Assembly: GCF_004336635.1 (NCBI RefSeq)
Contig: NZ_SJXH01000036.1
Coordinates: 1-36,310, forward strand
Direction: 5' to 3'
From: Acinetobacter sp. ANC 4862
Lineage (GTDB): Bacteria > Pseudomonadota > Gammaproteobacteria > Pseudomonadales > Moraxellaceae
DNA: 36,310 bases
Shown: positions 1 to 10,045 of the stretch, in pieces
Layout of the letters: every line of letters starts with the position of its first letter
How positions within the stretch are numbered: position 1 is the stretch's first letter
Translations under genes and position numbers: made by a program
Notes under the pieces: model-generated
Database searches by the model: none
What the model was told of the DNA's origin: nothing
Seen by the model: the letters and a program-made list of their open reading frames with translations, nothing else

Positions 1-1225
1 CGCCACGACCGCCATCACGACCACGACCGCCGCCATCACGACTACCGCGTGCAGGAGGTGGAGATGGCTCAAGACCTTCAATTTCAGACACGTTTAAACG
101 TGCATCCAGGAAGTCTTCAAGCGCACGGATTTTACCGCGTTCACGGTAAGTCGCCAAAGTGATTGCATTACCTGTACGACCGGCACGACCTGTACGACCG
201 ATACGGTGTACATAGTCTTCGTTTTTCATCGGTAAACCGAAGTTGATTACGTGTGAAATTGTTGGTACGTCAAGACCACGCGCCGCTACGTCTGTAGCAA
301 CCAGGATTTTTGCACGACCTTCACGAATGCTGCGTAAACGACGGTTACGAACAGTCTGTGGCATAGCACCGTGCAGTGCTACAACTGATAGACCTGCTTC
401 AGCAAGTTCTTCAGCCAACATGTCTGTATCTTCTTGAGTGCTTGCAAACACAACTGCTTGATCTACTGATTCATCAGATAACCAGTGAGTAAGCAATTTT
501 TTCTTGTGTTCAAAGCCATCAGTCCAATGCAATGTTTGAGTGATGTCAGTATTTGTAGAGTGACCAGTTTCGATCGCAATACGCATAGGATTATTCATCA
601 TGCGTTCAGCAAGCGTGATGATACGCGGTGCAAACGTTGCAGAGAACATCAAAGTTTGTTTACGGTTAGCCGCTAAATCGCCAATTGCTTCTAGGTCTTC
701 AGAGAAACCCAAGTCAAGCATACGGTCAGCTTCGTCGACGATTAACGCGTCAACCATGTCAAGTTTAATTTGACGACGGTTTACAAGATCAAGTAAACGA
801 CCTGGAGTCGCAACGACAACTTGTGCACCTTTTAATTGTTGAATTTGTTTACCGAAAGGCATACCACCCATGATCGCAGCAACACGAACACCTTTCATAT
901 GACGAACAAATGCAATCGCATCTTGACATACTTGTTGTGCTAATTCACGAGTAGGAGAAATCACAAGAATATTCGGTTGAGTAACCGCTTTCATGCGATC
1001 TTTAAATGATACAAGCGTATCTTGATTTGCTAAACCATTTAAAGTAGGTAACAAGAATGCAGCAGTTTTACCAGAACCTGTTTGGCTTGATACAAGAAGG
1101 TCTTTACCTTCAAGTGCAGCTGGAATCGCTTGTTCTTGTACAGGAGTTGGTGTAGTAAAACCTAAACCTTCGATCGCTTGTGTTAAAGACTCATCGAGGG
1201 AAAAATCAGCAAAAGTTTTGCTCAT
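1..1225 (-). CDS. DEAD-box ATP-dependent RNA helicase (RhlE-like), 3' end cut by window edge
   Basis: ATP-dependent RNA helicase that remodels structured RNA, for example in ribosome assembly or RNA decay. The frame opens at an ATG at 1223-1225 (MSKTFADFSL) and stays open to base 1, about 408 codons. In order I read the Q motif (TPTPVQEQAIP), motif I (SQTGSGKTAAF), PTRELAQQ, TPGRLLDL, the Walker B motif VDEADRML, motif III (MFSATF), and the second RecA-domain motifs VATDVAARGLD and HRIGRTGRAGR. The last visible stretch is rich in Gly, Arg and Asp, like the basic RG-rich tails of RhlE-type helicases. The subfamily is uncertain because the C-terminus is missing. The start codon follows a small hairpin and a long leader, described separately. 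Confidence 0.93.
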   Translation of the reverse strand, partial: MSKTFADFSLDESLTQAIEGLGFTTPTPVQEQAIPAALEGKDLLVSSQTGSGKTAAFLLPTLNGLANQDTLVSFKDRMKAVTQPNILVISPTRELAQQVCQDAIAFVRHMKGVRVAAIMGGMPFGKQIQQLKGAQVVVATPGRLLDLVNRRQIKLDMVDALIVDEADRMLDLGFSEDLEAIGDLAANRKQTLMFSATFAPRIITLAERMMNNPMRIAIETGHSTNTDITQTLHWTDGFEHKKKLLTHWLSDESVDQAVVFASTQEDTDMLAEELAEAGLSVVALHGAMPQTVRNRRLRSIREGRAKILVATDVAARGLDVPTISHVINFGLPMKNEDYVHRIGRTGRAGRTGNAITLATYRERGKIRALEDFLDARLNVSEIEGLEPSPPPARGSRDGGGRGRDGGRG

Positions 1226-1500
1226 AGAGAGTGTTCACCCTGAAGTGGGTGCTCCATTTAATAAATTACAATATGGACATCGGCAAAAAGCGGCACAGCA
1301 AATAGAGCTGAAAAATAAGGATTCAGCAGCGATCCGAATAACGACGATGTGGATATAACGCACGTATATGATTACGGCCGCAAACCTGAAGGAATCGCTT
1401 AAGCGATTGGGGCGCGAAGGATATGTCCTCTCTATGGACAGGACGCGCATACAATGATTAGAAGATAATGTTCAGGTAAAGAACGGAAATTTAAGTGCGT
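1226..1500 (-). promoter_or_regulatory. Long structured 5' leader of the RNA helicase gene
   Basis: This untranslated stretch lies between the helicase start and a candidate promoter near 1507-1533 on the minus strand (-10 TATTAT at 1507-1512; -35-like TTACTT, 16 bases away). If that promoter is right, the leader is about 275 nt. It contains a perfect 16-base palindrome at 1393-1408 (AATCGCTTAAGCGATT), a larger stem at 1412-1448 with outer arms GCGCG/CGCGC and inner arms TGTCC/GGACA, and a hairpin at 1236-1251 (CACCC/GGGTG). The last one covers the only purine-rich stretch ahead of the start codon. Long structured leaders are known for cold-induced RNA helicase genes; a regulatory role here is inferred. 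Confidence 0.5.
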
Positions 1501-1711
1501 GCCGGCATAATAACAGAATCATTTTAAAAAGTAATCATTTTTTTCGATCGAATTATGAATCGGTACTGTTTTTTTCAGTAACAGTCTATTTTACAACTCA
1601 ATTTTGTTTATTTTTTAATCGTAAATTTTTAATCCCCCCACTCCTCTAATGTAATTCCTTAAAAGGGATCAAAACCAGTGTTAAAGATAAATATCAACTT
1701 TGCCTGGCAAT

Positions 1712-1738
1712 AAAAAAGCCCTCACATAGAGAGCTTTT
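1712..1738 (-). terminator. Rho-independent terminator of suhB
   Basis: Stem of eight pairs with one mismatch (1716-1723 with 1729-1736). On the minus strand it is followed directly by a T run, about 30 bases beyond the suhB stop. Confidence 0.75.
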
Positions 1739-1767
1739 CTTTGTCATATCACTCGATTAAATCGGTA

Positions 1768-2598
1768 TTACTTTGCGGCTTCACCCCAAGCTGGAACAAC
1801 AGCTTGCATTAAAGGTTTGAGCATTTTCATAGAGCAAGCAATTACTTGACCATTGTCCATAGAATCGGCACCACCACGTGCATCCACTACAGTACCACCT
1901 GCTTCTTTTACGATTAACTCGCCTGCAGCGATATCCCAAGGTTTCAAACCAAGTTCGAAATAACCATCAAGACGGCCTGCAGCAACATATGCCAAGTCTA
2001 ACGCAGCAGAACCTGAACGACGGAATTGTGCACCCGCTTCAGTCACGTTTAACAATGAATCAAAATGGTTTTTCGCATAAGAAATCACTTCACCGTTACG
2101 TTTATTACGGTAAGCATGACCTACAGCCAAGAAGGTCTTGTCTAGGTTGTCTTTAATATTTACGCGAATACGGCGTTGATTCATCATGGCACCGCGGCCA
2201 CGACTTGCAGAGAAAAGCTCGTCTTTCACAGGGTCATAAATAACACCGTGTTGAGTTACGCCTTTATGTTGAACTGCAATTGAGATACAGAAATGTGGAA
2301 AACCGTTAATGAAGTTTAAAGTACCGTCCAAAGGATCGATCACCCAACACCAGTCAGCGTCGTGACCTTTACCTTCTTGCATACCAAACTCTTCACCAAG
2401 GAAGCTGTGGTTTTTATAGCTTTTACGTAGAGTATCGATAGTCAACTGTTCCAAATAACGATCTACACGCGTTACCGGACCATCAATCCCTTTTTCTTCG
2501 ACTTGTAGATCGAGTTTATGACGATTTTGATGCGCTTTTAAAAGCTCTTGACCAACTAATTGAGCCGCACGCGCAGCCATAACCACCATAGGTTCCAT
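1768..2598 (-). CDS. suhB: Inositol-1-monophosphatase SuhB
   Basis: Mg-dependent phosphatase of the inositol monophosphatase family. In enterobacteria SuhB also joins the rRNA antitermination complex with NusA/B/G. The 276-residue protein shows the family motifs in order: GEEFG near residue 69, the metal-binding WVIDPLDGTLNF (about 85-96), and the C-terminal WDIAAGELIVKEAGG (about 222-236). The length matches the usual 265-275. The ATG at 2596-2598 follows GGGTG six bases upstream. It is transcribed in the same direction as dxs but has a hairpin between them, and ends in its own terminator. Confidence 0.96.
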   Translation of the reverse strand: MEPMVVMAARAAQLVGQELLKAHQNRHKLDLQVEEKGIDGPVTRVDRYLEQLTIDTLRKSYKNHSFLGEEFGMQEGKGHDADWCWVIDPLDGTLNFINGFPHFCISIAVQHKGVTQHGVIYDPVKDELFSASRGRGAMMNQRRIRVNIKDNLDKTFLAVGHAYRNKRNGEVISYAKNHFDSLLNVTEAGAQFRRSGSAALDLAYVAAGRLDGYFELGLKPWDIAAGELIVKEAGGTVVDARGGADSMDNGQVIACSMKMLKPLMQAVVPAWGEAAK

Positions 2599-2644
2599 TG
2601 AACACCCACTACAAATTTGAAGATACTGATAAAGAATAATGCAT

Positions 2645-2680
2645 AAAAGCCCTCACATTTTAGCAAATATGAGGGCTTTT
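2645..2680 (-). terminator. Hairpin terminator between dxs and suhB
   Basis: Perfect 11-base-pair stem (2645-2655 with 2670-2680) with a 14-base loop. On the minus strand it ends in TTTT, so it should terminate dxs transcripts. suhB begins only about 47 bases further on. Confidence 0.75.
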
Positions 2681-2710
2681 AGGGGAAAAATGTTTCTAAA
2701 ATTTAATTCA

Positions 2711-4621
2711 TCATGATGAAACGGTTTGCACAAGCTTTAGCCAAGCCAATTCAATTGATTTTTCAATACCTTTGGCATCAAGTCCAGCCTGTTGCAACAT
2801 TTGTGCATGTGATGCTTGGTGCATGAAAATATCAGCTAAGCCTAAATTTAAAGTCGGTTTAACAATTTGTGCTTGAGCCAGATATTCATTGACCGCACTC
2901 CCTGCACCGGCCATCACCGCATGTTCTTCAACCGTCACAAATAAACTGGTGGTGCTCGCAAGTGCTGCAATCATCTGTTCATCTAAGGGTTTCACAAAGC
3001 GCATATTCACGACACGAACGCCAACTTCATGTATTTGTGCCAATGCTTGTGCTGCTTCAATCGCAACCGTTACACGACTACCAAATGCCAGAATACTAAT
3101 CTGTTCATCTTGTTGTTCATTAAAACTGGCCACAATTTCTGCTTTACCAATCTCTAAAGCAGTCAATTGTTGTTGAATTTCAACACCGATACCATTTCCA
3201 CGCGGATAACGCACAGCCGCAGGACCATTGTATTTATAAGCTGTATGCAACATCTGACGACATTCATTTTCATCTTTAGGCGCCATAATCACCATATTCG
3301 GTACAGTGCGCATAAAGGCATAGTCATAAGCACCGGCATGAGTTGGGCCATCTTCACCGACCAAACCGGCACGGTCGATGCCAAAGGTCACATCTAAATT
3401 CTGTAAAGCGACATCGTGAACCAGTTGATCATAACCACGTTGCAGGAAGGTCGAATAAATCGCCACTACTGGCTTTAAGCCTTCGCAAGCCATACCGGCA
3501 GCCAAAGTCACGGCATGCTGTTCAGCAATTGCGACATCGAAAAAGCGTTCAGGAAATTGCTTGGCGAACTGCACCATACCCGAACCTTCACACATTGCCG
3601 GTGTAATCGCGAGTAAGCGATCATCCTGGGCTGCTTCATCACATAACCATTGTCCAAATACATCCGAATATTTAGGGGCTATATTTACTACAGGCGTTGA
3701 ATTTATTTTGCTGATCGCATGATATTTAATTTGATCTGCTTCAGCAGGTGCAAAGCCCTTACCTTTTTTGGTATAAACATGAATTAAACGCGGACCTTTA
3801 CGTTTTTTCAGTGCCTCAAAAACTTGTACCAGTTGATTGACATCATGACCATCGAAAGGACCAAAGTAGTCAAAACCAATGGCTTTAAATAAGTTGTCTG
3901 CGGCATCTGTTGCGGCACTATGTAAACGAGAATTATAGGTCCATGCAGGATGCGGCTGAATATAAGCATCACCCTCATCGGATACATTCACCGAATGACC
4001 ACGTTCCCAAATGGCAGCCAAGTGTTTGGCAAAACCGCCGGTACTGCATGAAATAGACATGTCATTGTCATTCAGCACCACAATTAAATCCGCATTGTGT
4101 GCCACCGCATCATTCATGGCTTCAAAAGCCATCCCCGCGGTCATTGCACCATCACCGATAATCGAAACCACTTCACATGGGTCTTTTTGATAACGACGTG
4201 CCAGTGCCATACCCAATCCAGCTGAAATTGCTGTTGAGGAATGGCCTACACCAAAAGTATCAAAGACTGATTCTTCACGGGATGGGAAAGCTGCCAAGCC
4301 ATCTTTGGCGCGAATGGTGGTCAATTGCTCACGGCGACCAGTCAAGGCTTTATGCGGATAAGCCTGATGACCCACATCCCAAATAAGACGGTCATGCGGG
4401 GTATTAAAACAATAGTGCAAAGCCACCGTCAGTTCGATCACCCCCAGATTGGCACCAAAATGCCCGCCACTTTGTCCTGCTGCATACAAAATGTACTGAC
4501 GTAACTCATCCGCCACTTTTTCTAATTGGCTGCGCTCGAGCAATCGTAATTGTTGGGGATGATCAATTGCATCCAGCAACGGTGTTACAGGGCGATGAGT
4601 CGGTATTTCTGTATACAACAT
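2711..4621 (-). CDS. dxs: 1-deoxy-D-xylulose-5-phosphate synthase
   Basis: First enzyme of the methylerythritol phosphate pathway: thiamine diphosphate-dependent condensation of pyruvate with glyceraldehyde-3-phosphate, feeding isoprenoids, thiamine and pyridoxal phosphate. Visible signatures are [14 protein letters not shown] N-terminal sequence ([11 protein letters not shown]), [12 protein letters not shown], the thiamine diphosphate site [17 protein letters not shown] through NDND, and the transketolase pyrimidine-domain motif [15 protein letters not shown]. At 636 residues it has the normal length. I start it at the ATG at 4619-4621 ([10 protein letters not shown]). An in-frame TTG nine bases upstream (4630) is possible, but the AAGG element there is too close to it. 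Divergent from ribA. Confidence 0.97.
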   Translation of the reverse strand: MLYTEIPTHRPVTPLLDAIDHPQQLRLLERSQLEKVADELRQYILYAAGQSGGHFGANLGVIELTVALHYCFNTPHDRLIWDVGHQAYPHKALTGRREQLTTIRAKDGLAAFPSREESVFDTFGVGHSSTAISAGLGMALARRYQKDPCEVVSIIGDGAMTAGMAFEAMNDAVAHNADLIVVLNDNDMSISCSTGGFAKHLAAIWERGHSVNVSDEGDAYIQPHPAWTYNSRLHSAATDAADNLFKAIGFDYFGPFDGHDVNQLVQVFEALKKRKGPRLIHVYTKKGKGFAPAEADQIKYHAISKINSTPVVNIAPKYSDVFGQWLCDEAAQDDRLLAITPAMCEGSGMVQFAKQFPERFFDVAIAEQHAVTLAAGMACEGLKPVVAIYSTFLQRGYDQLVHDVALQNLDVTFGIDRAGLVGEDGPTHAGAYDYAFMRTVPNMVIMAPKDENECRQMLHTAYKYNGPAAVRYPRGNGIGVEIQQQLTALEIGKAEIVASFNEQQDEQISILAFGSRVTVAIEAAQALAQIHEVGVRVVNMRFVKPLDEQMIAALASTTSLFVTVEEHAVMAGAGSAVNEYLAQAQIVKPTLNLGLADIFMHQASHAQMLQQAGLDAKGIEKSIELAWLKLVQTVSS

Positions 4622-4934
4622 AAATGGCAAAGCCTTCTAAAGCCTGGCAAATCCTAAGCTAGGTAAATGGGTTATTCGAGCACAAGCAAGTGTCGAATTG
4701 TATCACCTTTAAATCAGCCACATTTCTAGCGATGCAGTTTAGAGGCAGATCTCTACACTGGGTGTTTGTTCATGAGCGAGATTATCCTGAATAATCTTAC
4801 TATTTATCAACCATTATCGTTCGCTTTATACAAAAAAGAAAATCTTCTGCATAATTTCATCATAGCAATTCTACCAATGTCCAAGCATTACGCTATACTT
4901 TAGCCAATTAATGAACTATTTGACGGGTTAAGCA
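4622..4934. promoter_or_regulatory. Divergent promoter region between dxs and ribA
   Basis: 313 bases without a gene separate two divergent genes. A -10-like TATACT lies at 4894-4899, about 35 bases before the ribA start. On the minus strand a -10-like TACAAT (4697-4702 on the plus strand) could serve dxs. No clear -35 boxes were found and no riboswitch-like conserved core was recognised. Confidence 0.4.
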
Positions 4935-5537
4935 GTGCCTATAGAATTTGTCGCAACATCAAGATTACCAACCGCTTTTGGTGAATTTAAAATCACTGTA
5001 TTTCAAGATCCTCAAACCGGTGAAGAACATGTCGCACTTTCTAAAGGACTCGAAATTCCACCGACCGATCCGGTACTGGTTCGGATTCACTCTGAATGTT
5101 TAACCGGTGATGCCTTTGCCTCACTGAAATGTGATTGCGGACCACAACTCCAGGCCACCATGAAACTCATTAATGAAGTCGGTCAAGGCGTGATTTTATA
5201 CTTGCGCCAGGAAGGTCGTGGTATTGGACTAACCAATAAAATTCGCGCCTATGCCCTGCAAGATCAGGGACATGATACCGTGGATGCCAATCTGATGTTG
5301 AATTTACCTGCAGATGCACGACGTTATGACATGTGCACCATCATACTGGATCATTTAAAGGTCAAACAGGTTAAACTGGTGACCAACAATCCTTCAAAAA
5401 TTGCTGCATTAGAAGAACTGGGTATTGATGTAGTAGATCGTGTTCCCCTCACCGTGGGCTTAAATCCGTTCAATGCAGAATATCTAAAAACCAAACATGA
5501 ACGCATGGCGCATATGTATAAGAAAGGCGATTTTTAA
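4935..5537 (+). CDS. ribA: GTP cyclohydrolase II
   Basis: Opens the imidazole ring of GTP, with loss of formate and pyrophosphate, in the first committed step of riboflavin synthesis. The 200-residue protein contains the zinc site in [19 protein letters not shown] (Cys55, Cys66, Cys68) and the GTP-binding RQEGRGIGL near residues 91-99. Length and cysteine spacing match the stand-alone E. coli type, without a fused RibB domain. The start is a GTG at 4935 ([10 protein letters not shown]). A tight head-to-tail repeat pair follows the stop. Divergent from dxs. Confidence 0.96.
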   Translation: MPIEFVATSRLPTAFGEFKITVFQDPQTGEEHVALSKGLEIPPTDPVLVRIHSECLTGDAFASLKCDCGPQLQATMKLINEVGQGVILYLRQEGRGIGLTNKIRAYALQDQGHDTVDANLMLNLPADARRYDMCTIILDHLKVKQVKLVTNNPSKIAALEELGIDVVDRVPLTVGLNPFNAEYLKTKHERMAHMYKKGDF

Positions 5538-5566
5538 AAATCTGTTTTTCTACAAATCCACCCCAA

Positions 5567-5640
5567 CCCTCCTTTACTAAAGGAGGGAGTTCCACCCCTC
5601 TCTGTTTAAGATAAGTGAAGTCTCCCTTTATCAAAGGGAG
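5567..5640. repeat. Pair of short palindromic (REP-like) hairpins between ribA and hemN
   Basis: Two perfect hairpins, each with a three-base loop, sit between convergent genes: 5567-5587 (CCCTCCTTT/AAAGGAGGG) and 5622-5640 (CTCCCTTT/AAAGGGAG). Their flanks are related in inverted orientation (CCACCCCAA on the left, TTTGGAGAG on the right), like a head-to-head REP pair. A related unit is at 26551-26578. They may also terminate ribA and hemN transcripts, although T runs are lacking. Confidence 0.65.
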
Positions 5641-5654
5641 GTTTGGAGAGATTA

Positions 5655-7028
5655 TTAAATCGTCATCGAGAAAATCCGGTTTTCAGGTTTTTTACGCTTT
5701 AAGTGCAAATCAAACGCCATACAGATATTGCGTACAAAGGGCTTCCCTTTTTCTAAAATCGTGACTGAACGGTTTTCGATTTTAATCAATTCATCCTGCT
5801 GCATTTCTTCAAGTTGCATCAACACTTCATCAATTTCAGGAAATTGCATCTCGGCATCCAACCATGACGTTGTAAACGTACACATCAAGTTCAGGATATG
5901 TTTACGAATCATTAAATCTTCTGTGTTGAGCAAATGCCCTCTATACACCGGAATTTCATTATTTTCCAAACGTGCGTAATAGTCTTCCAGTTTCTTTTCA
6001 TTTTGGGCAAAGCTGTACCAGCTGTCGCTAATCGATGAAATGCCCAAGCCAATCATCACCTGCGTTTTTGACGCGGTATAGCCCATAAAGTTGCGATGCA
6101 AAGTCCCTTGCTGAAAAGACTGATACATGCCGTCTTTTTCCAAGGCGAAATGATCCATGCCAATTTCATGATAGCCATGTGCGAGTAATTTATTTTTACC
6201 CTCCTCATAGCATTGGCGCTTCAACTCATCTTTGGGTACATCGCCATCTTTAAAACCACGCTGACCATTGCCTTTAATCCAAGGCACATGTGCATAGCTA
6301 TAAAAGGCCAAACGATCTGGCATTAAACGGTTGGTCTGGTCGATGGTATTCAGCACATCTTCCAGATTCTGGAACGGCAAACCAAACACCAGATCATGCG
6401 AAATCGACTCATAGCCAATCTCTCTCGCCCATTGTGTGACCCGTTCTACATGTTCAAAAGGCTGGATACGGTGAATGGCTTTTTGCACGTTTTCGTTATA
6501 GTCCTGCACTCCATAACTGACCCGACGAAAGCCCAAATCATACAGGGCTTGTAAATGCTCTTGGGTCGTATTGTTGGGATGGCCTTCAAAGCTAAATTCA
6601 TGCTGGGGTGCGATTTCGGCTTTAGACAGAATGCCTTGAATCAGTTGTTGTAAGTGTTCTACTGAAAAGAACGTCGGCGTTCCCCCGCCCAAATGAATCT
6701 CTTTAATGACCGGCTTATCTTCAAGAAGTTCGCAATACAAATCCCATTCTTTCAGGACTGCCTGTATATAAGGCTGTTCCACCTCATGGCGTTTGGTGAC
6801 CCGTTTATGACAGCCGCAGAAGGTGCATAAACTTTCACAAAATGGCAGATGGATATAAAGACTAATCCCCTCGCTTTGATTGGATTCATCAAAAGATCGT
6901 TTTAATGTTTCTTTCCAAAGCTGCAAAGAAAACAAGTCCTCTTGCCAATAGGGCACCGTTGGATAACTGGTATAGCGCGGCCCCGGAACATTATATTTTT
7001 GAATTAACGAACTTGCCGGCTTTGACAT
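5655..7028 (-). CDS. hemN: Oxygen-independent coproporphyrinogen III dehydrogenase
   Basis: Radical-SAM enzyme that decarboxylates coproporphyrinogen III to protoporphyrinogen IX without oxygen. The cluster motif is CX3CX2CXC (Cys64, Cys68, Cys71, Cys73 in LPFCESLCTFCGC). The fourth cysteine is typical of true HemN and absent from HemW. GGGTPTFF and the FEGHPNNTT region follow. With the ATG at 7026-7028 (MSKPASSLIQ) the protein has 457 residues, the same as E. coli HemN. A GTG 27 bases upstream (7055) extends the frame, but GGGG eight bases before the ATG supports the shorter form. It lies head to head with hemF, the oxygen-dependent enzyme for the same step. Confidence 0.96.
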   Translation of the reverse strand: MSKPASSLIQKYNVPGPRYTSYPTVPYWQEDLFSLQLWKETLKRSFDESNQSEGISLYIHLPFCESLCTFCGCHKRVTKRHEVEQPYIQAVLKEWDLYCELLEDKPVIKEIHLGGGTPTFFSVEHLQQLIQGILSKAEIAPQHEFSFEGHPNNTTQEHLQALYDLGFRRVSYGVQDYNENVQKAIHRIQPFEHVERVTQWAREIGYESISHDLVFGLPFQNLEDVLNTIDQTNRLMPDRLAFYSYAHVPWIKGNGQRGFKDGDVPKDELKRQCYEEGKNKLLAHGYHEIGMDHFALEKDGMYQSFQQGTLHRNFMGYTASKTQVMIGLGISSISDSWYSFAQNEKKLEDYYARLENNEIPVYRGHLLNTEDLMIRKHILNLMCTFTTSWLDAEMQFPEIDEVLMQLEEMQQDELIKIENRSVTILEKGKPFVRNICMAFDLHLKRKKPENRIFSMTI

Positions 7029-8213
<1,185 letters not shown>

Positions 8214-8235
8214 TTAAAAATATATTTAAAACTTT

Positions 8236-8270
8236 AATCCCTTTTTCCATTTTGGATGAAGGGATTTTTT
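8236..8270 (+). terminator. Rho-independent terminator of hemF
   Basis: AATCCCTT (8236-8243) pairs with AAGGGATT (8259-8266), followed by a T run, 22 bases after the hemF stop. Confidence 0.85.
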
Positions 8271-8515
8271 ATATTCATTATTATCTTTGTACATAAAATT
8301 AGGTGCTTAGAACAATAAAAAAATTTAAATCAATATTTTCATGTCATCAAAAATTCATCATATTTTACTTATAATAATTCTACCGACATATTTCCTTACA
8401 GCACTAGACTCTGTAGATTTTATAAAATCGTTTAGACTGAGAAAATCAATTGACTATTCACACATATTTAAAAAGCACATATCAATTAAAAAAATCGTGC
8501 TTTAGGAAGCCTAGA
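8271..8515 (+). promoter_or_regulatory. AT-rich promoter region with a 14-base palindrome, before the small membrane gene
   Basis: Together with the hemF terminator this is a gene-free stretch of 302 bases (8214-8515). It has a perfect -10 hexamer TATAAT at 8370-8375 and a perfect palindrome GATTTTATAAAATC at 8416-8429, which itself contains the -10-like TATAAA. No good -35 was found. The palindrome may be an operator for the small downstream gene, but AT-rich palindromes also arise by chance. Confidence 0.35.
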
Positions 8516-8722
8516 ATGTTAGATAAAGTTTTAAATCATAAGGTGATTTTATTTTGGTCCATTTTCACCCTAATCCTATGTTCCATCGCCATCACATTCT
8601 CATCAGACAATAACCTTTCTGATAGTTTCTCGATTACATTTACTGTCTTTGCAGGGTTTGCCTTGTTTTTTACCGCAGCAATGTGGCTAGAAGATATAGT
8701 TCATGAAATCTGTAATCCTTAA
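8516..8722 (+). CDS. Small two-helix membrane protein, unknown function
   Basis: I do not recognise this protein. From the ATG at 8516 it has 68 residues. A first hydrophobic helix (about VILFWSIFTLILCSIAITF) and a second (about FTVFAGFALFFTAAMWL) flank a short polar loop (SSDNNLSDS). It ends with an acidic tail (EDIVHEICNP). AGGA lies eight bases before the ATG; the frame runs back to a TTG at 8450, but that start has no comparable site. It sits between hemF and aroE, a pair adjacent in Pseudomonas, behind the hemF terminator and therefore probably with its own promoter. The ribosome binding site and coherent membrane pattern favour a real gene, without proof. Confidence 0.55.
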   Translation: MLDKVLNHKVILFWSIFTLILCSIAITFSSDNNLSDSFSITFTVFAGFALFFTAAMWLEDIVHEICNP

Positions 8723-8868
8723 TATTATTTCAATCCGCTTTAATTCTCTGAACCTGACTCCATTGCTTTTTATACTTGCTTAACTTTTCATTTTTCCCTG
8801 CTTCTGCCTTTAGCCTTGTTTAAAAATCACGTATATTGAATGCCATTTCCGCACATGGACCTTGTGAA

Positions 8869-9657
8869 ATGAGCAAACAATTCGCGGTGGTTGGGCATCC
8901 CATCGAACAGTCACGTTCGCCAGAACTTCATCATGCTTTTGCCAAAAAAACAGGGATTGACCTGAATTACAGCAAACGTCTTGCTCCTCTTGATGGTTTT
9001 GAAGCCAATATCAAGGCGTTTTTTGCCGAAGGTGGTATCGGCATGAACGTAACCGTACCTTTTAAGGAACAAGCGTTTGCACAGTGCCAAGTCCTGACGG
9101 AACGTGCCAAAATTGCCAAAGCGGTAAATACGCTGTGGATGCAAGATGGCAAGCTGCATGGTGATAACACCGATGGTCAAGGCTTAGTGGATGCGATTAA
9201 AGCCCTGGATTGGAATCTAGACAATACCGATATTTTGATTATTGGTGCAGGTGGTGCAACACGTGGTGTGGTCTACCCTTTGGTTCAGGCTGGCGTGAAA
9301 AAAATCGTGATTGCCAATCGTACCCTTGTACGCGCTGAACAACTGGTTGCCGATTTAAAAGATGCAGTTCCACAAGCAACACTGGCTGCAATCTCTTTAG
9401 ATGATTTGGCAGGTGAGTTTGATCTTGTGATTAATGCGACCTCTGCCAGCCTGAGTGGCGATGCTCTAGTTTTACCTGAATCTTTACAGTTTAAACATGC
9501 CTATGAAATGGCCTATGGCAAACCGTCGAGCTTTTTAGATCAGGCCAAAGCTCGCGGCATTCCGACTTCAGAAGGTTATGGCATGCTGGTGGGTCAAGCG
9601 ATTGAATCTTTCTCCATCTGGAATGGTGTAAAGCCAGCACTGAAAGATTTTCTTTAA
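8869..9657 (+). CDS. aroE: Shikimate dehydrogenase (NADP+)
   Basis: Reduces 3-dehydroshikimate to shikimate with NADPH in the chorismate pathway. The 262-residue protein has the substrate site GHPIEQSRSPELHH near the N-terminus, NVTVPFKEQ with the catalytic Lys, DNTDGQG, the nucleotide-binding GAGGATRGVV and the following NRT motif typical of AroE. NATSASLSGD and the C-terminal YGMLVGQA follow. I start it at the ATG at 8869 (MSKQFAVVGH), where family similarity begins; an in-frame ATG at 8836 adds 11 unlikely residues. The ribosome binding site is weak (GGA nine bases upstream). Confidence 0.96.
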   Translation: MSKQFAVVGHPIEQSRSPELHHAFAKKTGIDLNYSKRLAPLDGFEANIKAFFAEGGIGMNVTVPFKEQAFAQCQVLTERAKIAKAVNTLWMQDGKLHGDNTDGQGLVDAIKALDWNLDNTDILIIGAGGATRGVVYPLVQAGVKKIVIANRTLVRAEQLVADLKDAVPQATLAAISLDDLAGEFDLVINATSASLSGDALVLPESLQFKHAYEMAYGKPSSFLDQAKARGIPTSEGYGMLVGQAIESFSIWNGVKPALKDFL

Positions 9658-10045
9658 CAGTTTGAAATAAAGCGATTGGAAAGAAGCAAACCCTTGCTTC
9701 TTTCTACTATTGCCCATAAAAAAAATTTAAACTGGCTTTTATGACCTCCTGCTTCATTCATTAAAGCGCATGAAAATGATTAAAATATTTACCTAACCAA
9801 AACTCAAGACAGACACTAACACTTTAATTTAATTATTATTTACAATATTTTTTTGCATGAAGCACATTTAAAATGTGAAGCGAATAATATAATCAGTTAC
9901 ATTAATAGCTAAATTCATCCATTTATAATTCGCCTTTCTGACATTTTTACAAGGCTACACCATCAATGTATTTTGATGAACAATGTGAATAATCAAACTA
10001 TCGATTCGGATAATCCAAAACTATTTCTAAATTAGGATTAACATT
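9658..10045 (+). promoter_or_regulatory. Promoter region of the acyl-CoA dehydrogenase gene, with a palindromic operator candidate
   Basis: 388 bases without a gene. After the aroE hairpin (9679-9704) the sequence is very AT-rich. A consensus -10 hexamer TATAAT lies at 9888-9893. Ten bases upstream is a perfect 15-base palindrome (9863-9877, CACATTT-A-AAATGTG), at the position where a -35 box would be. A repressor or activator site is a reasonable inference. If this promoter is used, the leader of the acyl-CoA dehydrogenase mRNA is about 145 nt. Confidence 0.5.
9679..9704 (+). terminator. Hairpin after aroE
   Basis: Perfect 11-base-pair stem (9679-9689 with 9694-9704) with a four-base ACCC loop, 21 bases after the aroE stop. 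The T run is poor, so termination may be imperfect. Confidence 0.6.

Larger units (their letters stand above)
1226..1767. other. Gene-free stretch between the helicase gene and suhB
   Basis: About 540 bases hold no convincing gene. The left half is the structured helicase leader, which is visibly richer in G and C than its right flank. 1507-1533 is a candidate minus-strand promoter. 1534-1700 is AT-rich with nothing recognised. 1712-1738 is the suhB terminator. A 71-codon minus-strand frame (1235-1450) crosses the leader but has no ribosome binding site and an unlikely composition. Confidence 0.6.

Noticed and set aside
1235..1450. 71-codon minus-strand frame ending ten bases before the helicase start
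   Set aside because: It has no ribosome binding site, an implausible Arg/Ile/Cys-rich composition, and overlaps palindromic structures that explain the sequence better. A leader peptide is not excluded.
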